Assembly: GCA_029747015.1 (NCBI GenBank)
Contig: JAKOGI010000108.1
Span: forward strand, 954,658 to 1,018,657
Reading direction: 5' to 3'
DNA from: Carnegiea gigantea
Lineage: Eukaryota > Streptophyta > Magnoliopsida > Caryophyllales > Cactaceae
DNA: 64,000 nt
Shown: piece by piece, positions 1-19,388 of the stretch
Numbering within the stretch: the first letter of the stretch is position 1
Layout of the letters: every line of letters starts with the position of its first letter
Translations under genes and position numbers: made by a program
Notes under the pieces: model-generated
The model's database searches: none
The model's input: only the letters and a program-made list of their open reading frames with translations
What the model was told of the DNA's origin: nothing

Positions 1-182
1 CACGAGACCTCACTCATCCACTTGGGAGATCAAGGGGCTTAACAGGCTTGTTGTATATGCTAAATACAACTGAGATTCCTACAACAGTGAGTTAAGATTT
101 TCTTTTCTCTTATTTTCTATTTCTTTTTAGGTAGTTTAGTTATTTTACTCGAGGACGAACAAAATCTTATTGTGAGGGTATT
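1..182 (+). mobile_element. 3' end of a Ty3/gypsy (Tat/Athila-like) internal region
   Basis: The stretch ACTCGAGGACGAACAAA near 148, followed by TTGTGAGGGTAT, matches the conserved sequence just before the 3' LTR of plant Tat/Athila gypsy elements (family form CTTGGGGACAAGC, then a TAAGTGTGGGGG polypurine tract). The same signature occurs on the minus strand at 41398 in a complete element in this window. The remainder of this element lies outside the window to the left. No coding region is visible. Confidence 0.6.
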
Positions 183-1990
183 TGTTCGTGCTTAAAATAT
201 ACTATTTTTACGATATCTTTATACTTGATTTATGCTCAAAATAATTGTTATTTTTAGATTTTTATTTGATTTGATTTTATTTTATGGGTATTTAATTATT
301 TGGAAAAATGCGAAAAAATGATGAAAAATACTGAAAATGAAGCATTGGGCCAGATTGACTCAAATCCGATCCAAAATTTTCTAGCCTGTTTTCTTTTTTA
401 ACCCAAAACAAAATAAAAAAAGAGAAACCTTGGCCTTGCACGGGCGTCATGTGACTCATTTTTCCCTCCCTTAACTCTCACTTTCTCTCTCTTCACAAAA
501 CGTAGAACCTGACCCTCCCCTTTCTTCGCTGTTCGGCCATCTTCATTTCATCTCCACCTTCTCATCTCTCTCTCTCAACCACATAGCACCATAGCCTTCT
601 TCCTCGATCACCATTGAACATCATGCACCCATCCACCACCCTAAACTGCCACCGCAGCATGCTGGCATACCCAACATCATCATTGTATCTCCACCGTCCG
701 CAAATCGCCTAGATGGACGACCCAGATCGAAGAAGCTCGAGTATGAATAGAGGATGCGGAGCAAATTATGTATCAATTAGGTTTTAGTTTAGGTCTTTTA
801 GGTTTAATTTAGGGCTCTTAATAGTTTTTCAATTTTCAGATAAATTTGGGATGAATTTCATGTTCAGCGATTTTCAGGGTTCATGTCGATTTTTCTGTTT
901 TAATTTCGAGTATTTAGATCTATTTTTAACTTGCAATTTCCTTTAATTCAGCTTTGTTTTGTTAAATTGGAGTATGCTTTGATGAATTTTGATTTGCTAT
1001 TGAATTGATTTCTGGATGCCGGTTGATATGATTCTCAGCTTCACCTCCCATCTTTGTTTTGGATTTTAGATTCAAATTTGAGTAGGAGTTCCTGATTATG
1101 AGTTATTTTTAGCTTTGGTGAATGATTTAGATTAGGACTTTAGAATTTTGGGGTTTAATTTCTATTCGTTTTTTTCTTTATTTTTCAATCCCATATCTAT
1201 TCTAATTTCATGGAGTCGGTTGTAATTGCGGTATTTTGAGCATATTTGATAGTTGTAGCTTGGTCTTGCTCAGTCTTGATTGATTTCAAAATTCCCCTCC
1301 CCTGTATCTTCAGTTGCCCTGTTTTCTTTCTCCTGTTTCTATGGTGCTCGAATCCCTCAGTGTTAAATCCCCTTGAATGGAGGTCTCCATGACTGTTCTG
1401 TTTAGCTCATTCTGCTCTCGCTCCTTGTTGCTGTGCTTCGTCACATGTTAGTGCTGAGCTTGTTATTTTGGATTGAGTTGTTGAAGGAGGGAGCCTAGGT
1501 TCATTCAATCTGCCCCCTTTGTCTTCTTCAACAAGGCGAGGGTAATGAAGTGAATTTGCCAAATTGCTTTCTTTTGGACTTGTAAGTTTACCCATGACCT
1601 TTTTTTTTTAAATTTAGATCAAATTATGTAGGCAGTTTGAGATCATGTTTAATCATTGGGTTTTATGCTTTATTACATGGAATTAGTAGGCTGGCTATTA
1701 GAATTAGGTGAGTATTTGTTTATTGTCATAAGATGTGGTGATCACCTAGATTAGCAAGTAAGGCTTAGGATTAGTTTGCTTTATAATGTGGTCAACCAAG
1801 TTTATTGTTATTTACTGTTTGTTATTCTCCTAAAAATATCTAATTCTATGGCGTTTAGTTTTGGGTTAGTTTAATAATTTTTGTGACTCAATCTTGCTCA
1901 TCGTCCTTGAGGAGACGACCCTCAAGTACTACGATGAAATTCGTATGCTTGCGGCACTTTATTTTTCATTCAAAATTATTGTACACAAAC
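183..1990 (+). mobile_element. Ty3/gypsy long LTR (probable 3' LTR)
   Basis: The LTR is inferred to start with TGTTCGTGC directly after the polypurine-like tract at about 170-182. Its right part (about 1890-1965) has the GAGACGACCCTCAAGTAC stretch and the ATTCGTATGCTTGCGGCAC stretch that sit near the 3' end of Tat-type LTRs. No gene is seen in this 1.8 kb. The short open frame at 1407-1595 lies on the opposite strand and looks random. The right boundary is uncertain, because no second LTR copy is in the window to define it. Confidence 0.45.
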
Positions 1991-2009
1991 CAAATAATAT
2001 GACCGTCTT

Positions 2010-2691
2010 TTAACTATTTGGCATAATTTCAAAATTGCAAGTCATTCATAGAAAGATTTCGTGTGATCCCTTGATTTTAGAATATATGGCTGTTATGTTT
2101 TGGGAAGAGTATCATGCAGCTCTTGGCAGAACACTAGCAAGAAAATCAAATCAGATGCTGTCAACTAGAAGTCAAGGCCCTGGAAATCAGCATCAGTACA
2201 ATCTGATCAGAACTTCCTTTTTGGTGCTTGTCCAGAAATGCTTATAAATAGATGACCAAATTGAAAAGGAAAAAGGCAAGAAACCAAGTGTGAAAAACAG
2301 CATTGAGAATATTCCTTGAGTAATTGTACTGAGCAATCTTTGTGACAAAAAGTTGTTGAGTGAATTTGAGGAAAAATATTATTAAGGAGTGAACTTAGGA
2401 GTTGGGGTGTGGTCACAACTGCCTCCATACTTAAATCAAGAGGTTGATTTAAGTACTTGAGATCTCTAGAGTGAGGTAGCTCTGAGAGATTATGAGAGTT
2501 CATAAGAAAAGTAGAGTATTGAATCCTAAAGTTGGATAACTCTAAGGGAAGATCTAGCCCTAATTGAGGCCCAACCTCATTAAAATATCGTTACGTATTT
2601 TGTTTATTTAATTTCCGTACTTAATTTTTTCTTTCGAATTTGATTTTAAAATTTTATACGATCACCCTATTCACCCCCTCTAGGGCGATCT
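2010..2691 (+). mobile_element. Copia (SIRE-like) LTR fragment
   Basis: The fragment has a TATA-like TTATAAATAG at about 2241. It ends with GACCCAACCTCATT-like text, a T-rich stretch and CTATTCACCCCCTCTAGG at about 2668. That ending is characteristic of SIRE/Maximus-type copia LTRs, and related endings are visible at 55143-55200 (reverse) and 57695-57720. It stops where the segmental duplication begins at about 2700. The left edge is not defined. Confidence 0.5.
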
Positions 2692-3172
2692 AACTCTTCA
2701 GTATGAATCCAAAAAAAATTCAAAAAATATATATGCTGTTTTGGGATGTTTATGGTCCTTATGGAAGTATATGTGAAAACCTTTTTTTGTTTTTGCCCCT
2801 GCACCAAGAGTCCAAGAAGATTGTCCCATGTGAAAATTTAAAACAAGTAAAATTAGTAAATGCATAATTTGGACAAGCATTGTCACGACAAATGTTTACT
2901 TTGACGAAAGCACCTATCTGAACTTCTAGGACTTATAATTTACTCACACCATGTTTTATGAAAATATTAATTGACAAACATGAGATAAAAAAATTGATTA
3001 CAAGTACCAAGCCACCAATATTTATATATATTGGAAGGGGGGGGGGGCGTGTGGTTCATCAATCATAACTTCATAAGCCATCCAAAAACCAGTTCAACTA
3101 ATTAAGCCTGTGGCTACGTAGGATTGCCGAAGCCCTGCAACCCCCTCGCCCCAGAAAACACAAAAGAGATCC

Positions 3173-5990
3173 ATGGCCAACATCTTTGACATAGGGGTTA
3201 AATGGAGAGTTCTTAGCGGCCAAAACCATTGGCAAGGAATGCTAAGCCCTCTGGATATTGATCTCCGACATTACATCATTCACCATGGCCAAATGGCTCA
3301 GGCAACCTATGACTCCCTTAAGGAAAAGACGTCCAGACATGCTGGTGATTGTCGATATAACATGAAAAATTTCTTTCCAAATCCCTACAAGTATGAGGTG
3401 ACAAAATATCTCTATACCACAGCAGGGGTGTCGCTGCCCTGCCCCTACCTGATCTAATCCTGTCCTCCCTTTCAAGGGAATCATCACCTATGTTAGGGAC
3501 CAAATAGGAGAACTCATTCTAAAAGACTAGCCTATTAGGTGAGAGAGCCCATTTAGTTTATAAACCCCTCATCAGTTGCCCATACAATCGATGTGGGACA
3601 AATCCCATACCTTGCAATTGGTCCAATCCGTAACATTCGACCCCCCTTAAGGGCCAACGTCTTCGTTGGTCACGGCTGGCTTTCCCATGTCACAACTCCG
3701 AGTCCTCGTTGGTCACGGCCACGTTGGTCACGACTGGCTCCCCCAGGCCACCACTCTGTAGGCCGCCACTCCGAGTTGGCTCTGATACCAATTGTTACTG
3801 ACCAAATAGGAGAACTCATTCCAAAAGACTAGCCTATTAGGTGAGAGAGCCCATTTAGTCTATAAACCCCTCATCAGTTGCCCATACAACCGATGTGGGA
3901 TAAATCCCATACCTTACAATTGGTCCAATCCGTAACATTATATCGCGGTGGCTGCTGATGAGGCCAAGACGCTCCTTGGGAGGAGAGATATTTTTATAGC
4001 TTGGACAGGCACCGAGCAGCCGTTAGAGTGGCTTGATGAGTTGCGAATTCGCCCTGTGCCCGTGGCTGATTTGCTTGGAGATTCTAGTGACAAACCAATG
4101 GTTCACAAGGGTTTCCACTCTCTCTACACTTCAACAAATCCGGAATCCTCCCTCAATACGTCCAGTGTTCGAGATCAGGTGAGATTTTCTCTTTTGGACT
4201 AATGTTTGCACGTAAATATGCCAATATGAGATAATTTGACATACTTTGACAATCCGTTCTCATCTCTTTTGGCTGAACTCGGAACTATTCTTATTAATTA
4301 GGGAAGATTATTACCCTTGCCATGCCAGTTTCTTTATAAAAATTTCCGATTGTCATTAAGCCAAAATGCTAAATATCAATGGGGTTTAACTTTCATGATT
4401 CTTCCAGTTGTGAGTACTAGTTTGTAATATAGTTTAATTCCATGCAATATTGGTGGAAATATAATAGAAGCAAGTCAAATGGCTGAATAGGGGGTCGGGG
4501 CAGTGAGTTGACTGGGTGTTTGTGAGTACGTAGTCGGGAGGAAAAATCAGTCAGTATAATACGTTTAGATGGAGTATTTATCCAGGCCATGTTGAACAAT
4601 TTAAAATTTGGGAATCTTTTCAGGTTGTGGCATTAGTGGGCGGGGTTGACATATAGCTAATAGTCAAAATTATGTATTTATTATACTATTTTATATCAAC
4701 ATAGATTGGTTTAAATATTTTAATATTTGTTCCCTTTAAATAAGGTCTTGGATTTGAGTATTGTAATTAGAGAAAATCTGTGATAAGAGAGTTTTATCCT
4801 TTACTGCGTTAACAATAGCTTGACTTCACTAAAATGGAGGATCCAAGACCCTAAAAAAAAGTTATGTTGTTTTATATATTTTATTTGTTTTTTTGAAGGG
4901 GCCTAAGTCAGACGGTACGTCTTCTCGGTGTCGATGGATAAAAAGTCCATACCAAGAGGCCGGGGGGCGCTTGGGACGTGGATTCCAATGTATGAGCAAA
5001 TCCTATACAATCATTCCGAATATATAGATAAAAGGGACATTAGATTTACACTATTGTAATGTGTCATAATTAAATGAAGAGTATTAGATAACAATAGATG
5101 ATTTTAACATTAACATAAAAATAAAATAATTACAATGAGCTACTTGCTGTATTTTTGATGTACATTTTGTAGGTCCATAAAATAAAAATAAATGAAAAGT
5201 ATTCCTGGACCAATCTAGATTATCACATATTATTATGTCTTCCAAGGCCAATTTCGTTGCATTTTATAACTCAAAAACCTGAAGTTAAATTTGCTGGATG
5301 CAAGCGACCTGAAATGAGAATCAATTTATAAGAATCGGGATCACATTTTTTATGCTTTTTCAAAAATTCGAAAATAAGTGGTTGGAAATCATAGAGATTA
5401 ATTCCTCTGTAAGCATGTCTATCTCTAGGTCCTTACCGAGGTGAGGAGGCTGGTAGATCAATTCAAGGATGAGGATATCAGCATCAGCGTAAGAGGTCAC
5501 AGTCTAGGAGCAGCGCTTGCAACCATAAATGCGGCTCACATAGTACAACATTCCAACTAGCCAATCACCAAACAAAGCATGCCTAGTTACTGCAATGGTG
5601 TTTGCCAGCCCTCATGCTGGCGATATCAACTTCGAGAAGACCTACTCCAAATACGAGCAACTCCGGTGCCTGAGGATTCAAAACAACCCAGACATTGTCC
5701 CAACGCAACCACGAATTGGGTTCGCTCATGTGGGAGAAGTTCTTGGCATTGACACCACCAAGTCACCCTTCTTGAAGCCTTCTGCGGGTTTTCATAACTT
5801 GGAGGTCTACTTGCATGGTGTGGCGGGCACGCAAGGAAGCAATGCCGGGTTCAAGCTCGCCGTTGATCGTGATATCGCCCTTCTTAACAGAGGCGGTGAC
5901 AGGCTGAATAGTGGTGGCTTGATCAGAAGAATATGGGCATGGTGCAGCAAGAAAATGGTGCACGGCAGTTAGAGGACTATGACTTGTGAG
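3173..5990 (+). pseudogene. Phospholipase A1-II (DAD1-like lipase) pseudogene
   Basis: Exon 1 starts with the same MANIF amino terminus as the intact copy at 9807 and exon 2 resumes after a TCTAG acceptor at about 5430. The serine-lipase motif GHSLG survives. The gene is broken many times. It has a frameshift and stop near 3457 and lacks part of the loop after NMKNFF. A 447 bp TRIM element at 3491-3937 replaces about 20 bp of coding sequence. The exon 1 motif RGTEQ has become TGTEQ. An 11 bp deletion after the GHSLG region shifts the frame, and the carboxyl end is rearranged from about 5915. A TATA-like TTTATATATA lies at 3021-3030 upstream. It is a dead tandem duplicate of the intact gene. 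Confidence 0.93.
3491..3937 (-). mobile_element. TRIM (terminal-repeat retrotransposon in miniature)
   Basis: Two direct repeats of exactly 145 bp (3491-3635 and 3793-3937) both begin TGTTA and end TAACA when read on the plus strand. On the minus strand the LTR at 3793-3937 is followed after two bases by TGGTATCAGAGCC (3778-3790), the primer-binding site for initiator methionine tRNA. The tract just before the other LTR reads CTTAAGGGGGGTCG (3636-3650), a polypurine tract. The 157 bp interior has no coding capacity. No 5 bp target duplication is visible, because about 20 bp of the phospholipase exon is missing on the right side. Confidence 0.92.
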
Positions 5991-6984
5991 AGATAAATAA
6001 ATAATGAGTACTATGCTATATTTCTCTTGGTTTAAATATGTCCGCCCGCAACAAACCAACAAACCTCTTTTCTTCTTTTTAAAGTTCCAAAACAATGTCT
6101 TTTAAGCAATTATATATTGACGTCAATAATTATCTCTACTTTCAAAAAAATAAAAACCGATGCCTTAAATGTTGTACAATTATATCTTAATTAATATTTT
6201 AATTATTAAGACATACATTATTAAGCATGATTAGAACGTATGTGATCACCTTTGTTACAACAAACTTTTTAGTTCATATGCATGTGAGGTTTTTTTCTTG
6301 TCCCCTTTTGTTTTCATCAACTTACATATCCCCATTTGCATTGTGAGAAAGAACTTCAATTCGTTGTTTGTTTTTTGGGGGGATCAGGTCAAATCCTATG
6401 TTTCCTCAGACACTTATGTTAAATGTAATTTTTGGATTTATAGTACATTTTATTGTTATTTTTGCGAATGAGCGACAAAGAAATTATAATACATTTTCAT
6501 CCAATTGAGGGATCAAATTTAGAACTTGCAATTAGAGCATGGAATTCAGGTGCATTGTTGAGTAAAAAATCTCCTTTGAGTTTGTCTAATATAACTTTTT
6601 TATTTTTCATTTCCAGTTTTTCCCTATAAAATAGATATAAATTAACATAGTCGAACCAGAAATGCGAGTAAATGGCCAATGTGATCATGGCCCTACGAAA
6701 TACGGCCATAGTACAAATTGCAACGGAAATTATATGCGATGATTATATTTACAGTAATTCTGCAGCAAAATGGCCAATGGGGTCATAGCTCTAAATTCTA
6801 CCATTGAGCCTATTCCCTCCGTCTTTTTTATTTTTCTTTTTTGGTGTCCTGTAGTAATCTCATCTCATTATTCCTGAAAAGCTCCATGATTTTTGTCTTG
6901 AGTTGGTAAGACCCATCTCTGGATTCTCATGCCATTAGAAAACTCTCTCATCTCAACCCACTGATAGTCCCTCAAATTCTACTA

Positions 6985-7215
6985 ATAGTCATGTTAGGGC
7001 CATCCATCCCACATATACTATGTCTAATATCAAGAACCATGTCCCTCTTATCTTGAATTTTGTCACTTTCAAGTATAATTCGTGGAGAGAATTATTTACT
7101 GTCACTGCTTTAGTTATGGTGTTTTTGGTGACAATGATGTTGAATGGAAATATCTTGACTCCCCTGTCCTTTCCTGAATTTATGTTGATGTAGAATGAAC
7201 CATTTTAAAAATCTC
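6985..7215 (+). pseudogene. Copia gag fragment (copy 1)
   Basis: A reading of this stretch gives NIKNHVPLIL, then FKYNSWRELF-like text, the start of the UBN2-type gag domain of Ty1/copia elements. It aligns base by base with 18690-18960 but has an internal deletion after the TVTAL-like codons and stops. It marks an old copia insertion shared by both copies of the segmental duplication. Confidence 0.7.
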
Positions 7216-7233
7216 TTCTTAGATGATAATGTC

Positions 7234-7880
7234 ACTCGAAATTTAGGAGTAAAATTTAATTTTAATGGCTCGAATCGAAATTTGAGTATCTGATTTGAAA
7301 TATTAAAAGAATGTCAAATTTAAATTTTGAGTTCAACATTATTTTGTTTGGCCAACATTTATTTCTGTCATGACAATTCAGTCGATATTTTTCCTTACTT
7401 AGATAGTTAAGTTGACATTTTTTCCAATGATTTAGATCGAAACTTGCTTATTGAATGAGAAAAATTAAAACAAGTTCAATTTCAGATTTTCAATTCAGCA
7501 TTCCTTCATTTAGTCAATATTTTTTTCTACCACAACAATTCAATTAACATCTATGACAATAGTCATAGTGAGAATAAATATTAATCAAATGAAATAATTT
7601 GGAGCTCAAAATTTATATTTGAATTTCTTTTAAACTTTCCTACTAGATGATCAAGTTTGAATCGAAACTGTTAAAATTATTCTAATCGCTAAAAATGTCA
7701 ACTGAATTATTTTAGTGGCAAAAAATGTCAACTAAATTGTCATAGTGGAGATAAATGTTATCGAAATGAAAGAATACGGAACTCAAAATTTAGGTTTGAA
7801 CTTCTTTTAAAATTTCCGACCAGATATTCAAATATTGATTCGAATCGTTGAAATTGAATTTTCCTCCTAACTTTTGACGG
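7234..7880. repeat. Long fold-back (inverted repeat) element
   Basis: The left arm (about 7234-7555) and right arm (about 7565-7880) are imperfect reverse complements around a centre near 7560 (ATGACAATAGTCAT). Both arms carry the blocks AAATTTTGAGTTC, CATTTATTTCT/CATTTATCTCC and AGTCGATATT/AGTTGACATT. No protein is encoded. Transcription would give a hairpin of about 300 bp, a possible small-RNA source. The transposon family is unknown and no target duplication was identified. Confidence 0.75.
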
Positions 7881-8029
7881 ACCATATTGTCTATTCGTTA
7901 CTCGTAGTTACGAGTATTGGCTTGTAAATATATAAACACATGGATACTCAAGGATAATAACCCATGTAGATAGTACCCATACGGGTATTACGCATATGGG
8001 TAGTATCCATATGAATAGAAAGAGCTATG

Positions 8030-8367
8030 GTTTGGGTAATGAAGGAATTAATATAAAGGATTAAGCGTAAGCAAATTTACCTTAATCTAAGAGTGGAAGA
8101 CGATTGAACTTTGGCTTGAATTACTAGTCATAGAAGGAACTCACAATACAGAGAACCTTCACTATCTCATAGCCTAAGAGCCCTAAGGTTTTGTGCAGAA
8201 AACCCACTCTAGAGAACCCTCAATGTTTCTTTGATGTTCTACCTCATAGACTGACCTCCATTTCATATTAGAAGGACAGTCGAGGAACTAGGGTTTATAA
8301 GGAACTTAAGTCATCGACTTATTGGGTCTGCATCTCTTATGGGTGTATTAGGCCCTAAGTCCAATAT
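8030..8367 (-). mobile_element. Probable copia 3' LTR remnant, minus strand
   Basis: On the minus strand, GTGAGTGGGAGATATTGG (about 8360-8378) resembles the polypurine tract and LTR start typical of some plant copia elements (CATATGTGAGTGGGAGATTGTTGG). The following 330 bp would be the LTR. The right-hand sequence, 8368-8940, would be the internal 3' end. It has no recognisable coding content. No second LTR copy is present, so this is a tentative call. Confidence 0.4.
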
Positions 8368-9317
8368 CTCCCACTCACATATGAGGGAGTACTTATTTCC
8401 ACCTTAAGAAAAATATATTTTTCTTTTTATTTCTATACAATCTTCATACTGGGCAAATAGACTGTGCGACCGGCATACTTGTGAGAGATCGATGCTATAC
8501 ATCTATTCGAAATATATGACCTCTCATCGAGGACCGCACGTGAGTAGTTGGAAAGATGCAAGTACCCTAGATCATTTCAATCTTAGTAGGATGTCTCATT
8601 TTAATCTCATCAAACCATCATATTTCATATTCACAATTATGACCCATATGTCATAACTGGTGCACCGGTGAATAGAAAATAATGAGATTCCATGAATGAT
8701 CTTCCTCTTCTCACAAGACTCTCAACCAAATCTAACTCATTTTTGTAGACATGTCCCGTCAGACCGAACCACTCATGATCCTTTGGCAACACATTAAGAT
8801 AACAAATGTTGATTCTAGTCACAAGTCACTGATTGGAGTCCTAAGGGTACAAATAAGGCCATAACCTTATTAGGTCTCACACAAATATATGTAGAGATCT
8901 AACTTATATTAACCCGCTTAGTCGTCTCTTGCACATGCACACATGGTATGGAATATGTGCTATAATATAAGTAGAGATCTAACTTATATTAATGATACAT
9001 GGCAAATTTTGATTGGCCAAAATTTAATTCCACTTGAATGGGCCCGTCAAAGCCAATTTTACAGGTGGCAACTCCTAATTGGCCAAAGAAAAATTATTTT
9101 ATTTTTGTACGTGGTGCCATGTGATTTGTCAACAAATTTTTGCCTCCTACAAATGCCCCTTTGAGAGTCAGACACGTACACAAATTTTTCAGTATTTGAA
9201 GCGGTTAGTCTCAAAAACTGAAAGTTCACGAGAGTAATAATTTTAACGGTTGGGTTATAAAACTAATTTTACCGAAATTGCTCCAAGATAGGTATATGGT
9301 AGTAGCTCTTTTTTATT
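8368..9317. other. Spacer between duplicate copies, no gene seen
   Basis: I find no convincing gene here. A 20-base stretch (GTAGAGATCTAACTTATATT) occurs twice, near 8891 and 8969. The open frame at 8943-9164 has no recognisable domain. Confidence 0.5.
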
Positions 9318-9640
9318 CTATGAAACCCAAAAAAAAAATTCAAAAAATATATATGCTGTTTTTGGATGTTCATGGTCCTTATGGAAGTACATGTGAAAAC
9401 CTTTTTATTTTATTTTTTTTGTTTTTTCCCAAGAAGATTTTCCCATGTGAAAATTTAACAAAAATAAAATTAGTAAATGCATAATTGAACAAGCATGGTC
9501 ACGACAAATGTTTACTTTGACGAAAGCACCTATCTCAACGTCCAGGACTTATAATTTATTCACAACATGTTTTATGAAATTAAAATATTAATTGACAAGC
9601 GTTGGATAAAATAATTGATTACAAGTAACCCCTCACCAAT

Positions 9641-9655
9641 ATGCATATATATTTT
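9641..9655 (+). promoter_or_regulatory. TATA-like promoter element of the phospholipase A1 gene
   Basis: ATGCATATATATTTT lies about 155 bases before the start codon and is followed by a run of G. Copy 1 has TTTATATATATT and a G run at the same relative place. The transcription start is not visible but would fall near 9675-9690, giving a leader of about 120-130 bases. This is inference from position and composition. Confidence 0.5.
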
Positions 9656-9806
9656 GGGGGGGGGGGGGTGTTCACCAATCATAGCTTGACAAGCCATCAA
9701 AAAACCAGTTCTACTAATTGAGCTTGTAATTGTTAAGCTTGTATAGCTACGTAGGATTGCCGAAGCCCTGCAACCCCCCTCGCCCCAGAAAACACAAAAG
9801 AGATCC

Positions 9807-16525
<6,719 letters not shown>

Positions 16526-16531
16526 GAGATA

Positions 16532-16537
16532 AATAAA
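16532..16537 (+). terminator. Polyadenylation signal of the phospholipase A1 gene
   Basis: AATAAA lies seven bases after the stop codon within AAATAAATAATGAG. The same motif is conserved in copy 1 near 5995. It is a likely but not proven processing signal. Confidence 0.5.
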
Positions 16538-17101
16538 TAATGAGTATGCTACAAATGAGTTGGTTTAAATATATTCCCACCAACCCAAAAAAAAAAAAAA
16601 ATCCTTTTTTCTTCTTTTCAAGGTTCCAAAACAATGTCTTTTATAAGCAATTATTGTTGCTTGTTTTTTGGGGGCAAACATCAAGTCAAATCCTACGTTT
16701 CTTCGGGACTTATGTTAAATGTAATTTTTGGATTTATAGTATATTTTGTTATTATTTTTGGAAATGAGCGACAAAGAAATTATAATACACTTTCTTCCAA
16801 TTGAGGGATCAAATTTAGAACTTGAAATTAGAATAGGGAATTCAGGTGCATTGTTGGGCAAAAAGTCTCCTTTAAGTCTGTCTAATATAACTTTTTTATT
16901 TTTCATTTCTATTTTTTCCCTGTAAAATGGATATAAATTAACATAGTCGAACCAGAAATGAGAGTAAATGGCCAGTGTGGTCATAGCTCTACCAAATACT
17001 TGTTCATAGAGGCCATAATACAAATTGCAACAGAAATTATATGCAAAGATTATATTTACTGTGAATTCTGAACAAAATGGCCAATAGGGTCATAGCTCTA
17101 A

Positions 17102-17454
17102 TATGACGTTTGGTTGAAAGTAATGTAATCAATATGCAATGGAATCAATCATGTAATGGAATTGTCACTGTAATGGAATTGAATAATAATTACATTATAA
17201 TGTTTGACTACAAAGTTTTTATAATTGTAGTGGGATGAATCCATTTACAAGTAATACTTCATTTTACATGTTGCGTGAAGTATTTGCAATCAATTCATTT
17301 TTATTTTGCCTACTTTAATTATTTGTAAATTTATTGATAATTATCATCAAATATCTAATCATCATGATTATAATACTTCACATGATACTTACTTCACTCT
17401 ATTTTCTCCAAATTATAATAATGTTTTATTGTTTAAGTTTAGCAAGTAGATAGA

Positions 17455-17486
<32 letters not shown>

Positions 17487-17907
17487 CGACGACGATAAGA
17501 GAGAGAGATTTGTCTAGAATGTACAAAAAATGCAGTTACAATAATATGATAATAGTTTGGATTAAAACTTTATCTAATATAGAGAGGAGAGAGAGAGGGT
17601 TGGGAGGGTATCAAACCTTTACGTGATGGTGCAGCACTAAGAGATGAGAAGCACAACAGAGACAATGGAGATAAGAGAGAGAAAGGCCCCAAATAGAATA
17701 GTTTATAGTTGGGTAGACTTTGACTCAAAGGTGTGCAATTACAATAGTTTAGGAAAAGTCAAGTAATTGTATTTGCATAGATTGAGGTAAATGTGATTAC
17801 AATGCAATCTTAATTACATCCCTTAATGGTAATCAAATATGATAATGAAATCATCATTATCATTTTGATTGCATTACTTCTTTGATTACACATAACCAAA
17901 CAAGCCA
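17102..17907. mobile_element. TAA-flanked DNA element (Tourist-like)
   Basis: Comparison with the empty site in copy 1 (GCTCTAAATTCTAC at about 6790) shows an 806 bp insertion flanked by TAA (17099-17101 and 17908-17910). Imperfect terminal inverted repeats are ATGACGTTTGGTT and the reverse complement of AACCAAACAAGCCA. The interior has a (GAT)n tract (17455-17494), GAGA runs and no coding capacity. The TWA target and the GTTTGGTT end suggest the PIF/Harbinger group. Confidence 0.75.
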
Positions 17908-18659
17908 TAAATTCTACTGTTGAGCTTGTCTCCCCGTCTTTTTTATTTTTCTTTTTTGGTCTCCTGTAGTGCCCAAATTCCATCTAGTGCCCAAGTGGTG
18001 TGGGGCGTGTGTTATGTGCCCATGATGGGTGTACGTTGTCGTGTGTTTGAGCTTGGGTAAGTTCAATTATGTTGTTTTTTCATTTACCACACATAAAATT
18101 TTTATCATTAATTTTGGCATGTAATATTTAATTCATTCCTCCACCTTGCATAAATAGAGGATTTGGTGTTTGCTTCTAACTTAATATGCTAATGAAAATA
18201 AAGGAAAATTAAAACAAAAATTTTATTTTATGTTGACATCAACATAGAAAGAAAACAGTATAAAAGACTTCATCTTCAGAGGCAAAACTAAGGGCAAAAG
18301 TATTCTTTTTCTAATTTGTAATTATTCTTTGCAAACTATTGTGTCTAATTATAATTCTAGTTAAATTTGTGTCTCATAATTATACTAATACCATTTTAAA
18401 AATAGTCCAATAGGAGTTAATTTTGACAAACATGTGAATTTGAACATCGAACTTGGGAACTTGAAGATGGAATTTGATAAATTTGAAATTTCTTATAGAT
18501 TTTGTGCAACATTATGGCTATATTGTGTCATAAAAAAAATATGGAAGAAAATGTATTAAAAACTTAGAGCGCAAATTAGATGAATATTAGTTGTACTATA
18601 TAGTATAACTCAACACCCCATAATTTGAACCCTAGCTCCGTCACTGTACAAAACTGTCA

Positions 18660-19388
18660 TCTCACTCCACTGATAGTCCCTCAAATTCTACTAATAATCA
18701 TCTTAGTGCAATACATCCCGCATATACTATGTCTAATATCCTCTTATCTTGAAATTTGCCAACTTCAAATATAATTCGTGGAGAAAGTTATTCACTGTTA
18801 CTGCTCTTAGTTATTCTGTTTTTGGGAATCTTGATGGTTCTTCTAAATCTAACATGGTGACAATGATGTTGAATGGAAACGTCTTGATCGACTCCCTTGT
18901 CCTTTCTTGGATTAATGATAATATTTCATCTGATTTGTTGTTTATCATTTTAAACCTCAATTCTGCTGCAATGTAATCCGTTTGGTTGCGTATTGAAAAT
19001 ATCATCAATGATATAATAGTAAAAGCCTGTGCTATTCAACAAGAGGAAGAATTCCGCACCGTTAAACTGGGCAACATGTCTATTATTGAATATTGTCAAA
19101 GTTTTAGCTGATCTCCTTGCTGATGTTGACTGTTGACTCCTCGGTTAGTGATCGAACGCTCATCAGTCAAGTACTTAGAGGACTTCCTGAAGGGTATGAT
19201 ACCATTGTTAATGTCATTACTCACTGCAATCCTTTTTCTAGCTTTCTTCAAGCCCCGATCCATGCTTCTCCCTGAAAAAGTTGACTCTCCACTGCCATGA
19301 ATTCTTCCTATACAGTTCTATATACCGCTCATAATAGCCAATGATTTACCCAAAATTTTTGATCACCCTAAAAAAATTTTATCACGGT
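18660..19388 (+). pseudogene. Outer Ty1/copia gag remnant (UBN2-type)
   Basis: Broken frames give FKYNSWRKLFTVTALSYSVF, then GNLDGSS, INDNISSDLL, LRIENIIND, EEFRTVKLGNMSI and VLRGLPEGYDTIVNVI. These follow the order of the copia gag (UBN2) domain, and stops and frameshifts interrupt it. It is cut at 19388 by the SIRE-like element and continues at 56161. Copy 1 of the segmental duplication has the same fragment at 6985. Confidence 0.85.

Larger units (their letters stand above)
2700..7215 (+). repeat. Segmental duplication, copy 1
   Basis: This block aligns by eye with 9318-18960. The shared parts are the upstream sequence (2700-3172 with 9318-9806), both phospholipase exons, the first part of the intron, the 3' flank (6060-6780 with 16590-17085), and a copia gag fragment (6985-7215 with 18660-18960). 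Copy 1 lacks the microsatellites and the two TAA/TTA-flanked elements found in copy 2, so those arrived in copy 2 after duplication or were lost here. Between 5990 and 6985 I see only the shared 3' flank and no gene. Confidence 0.85.
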
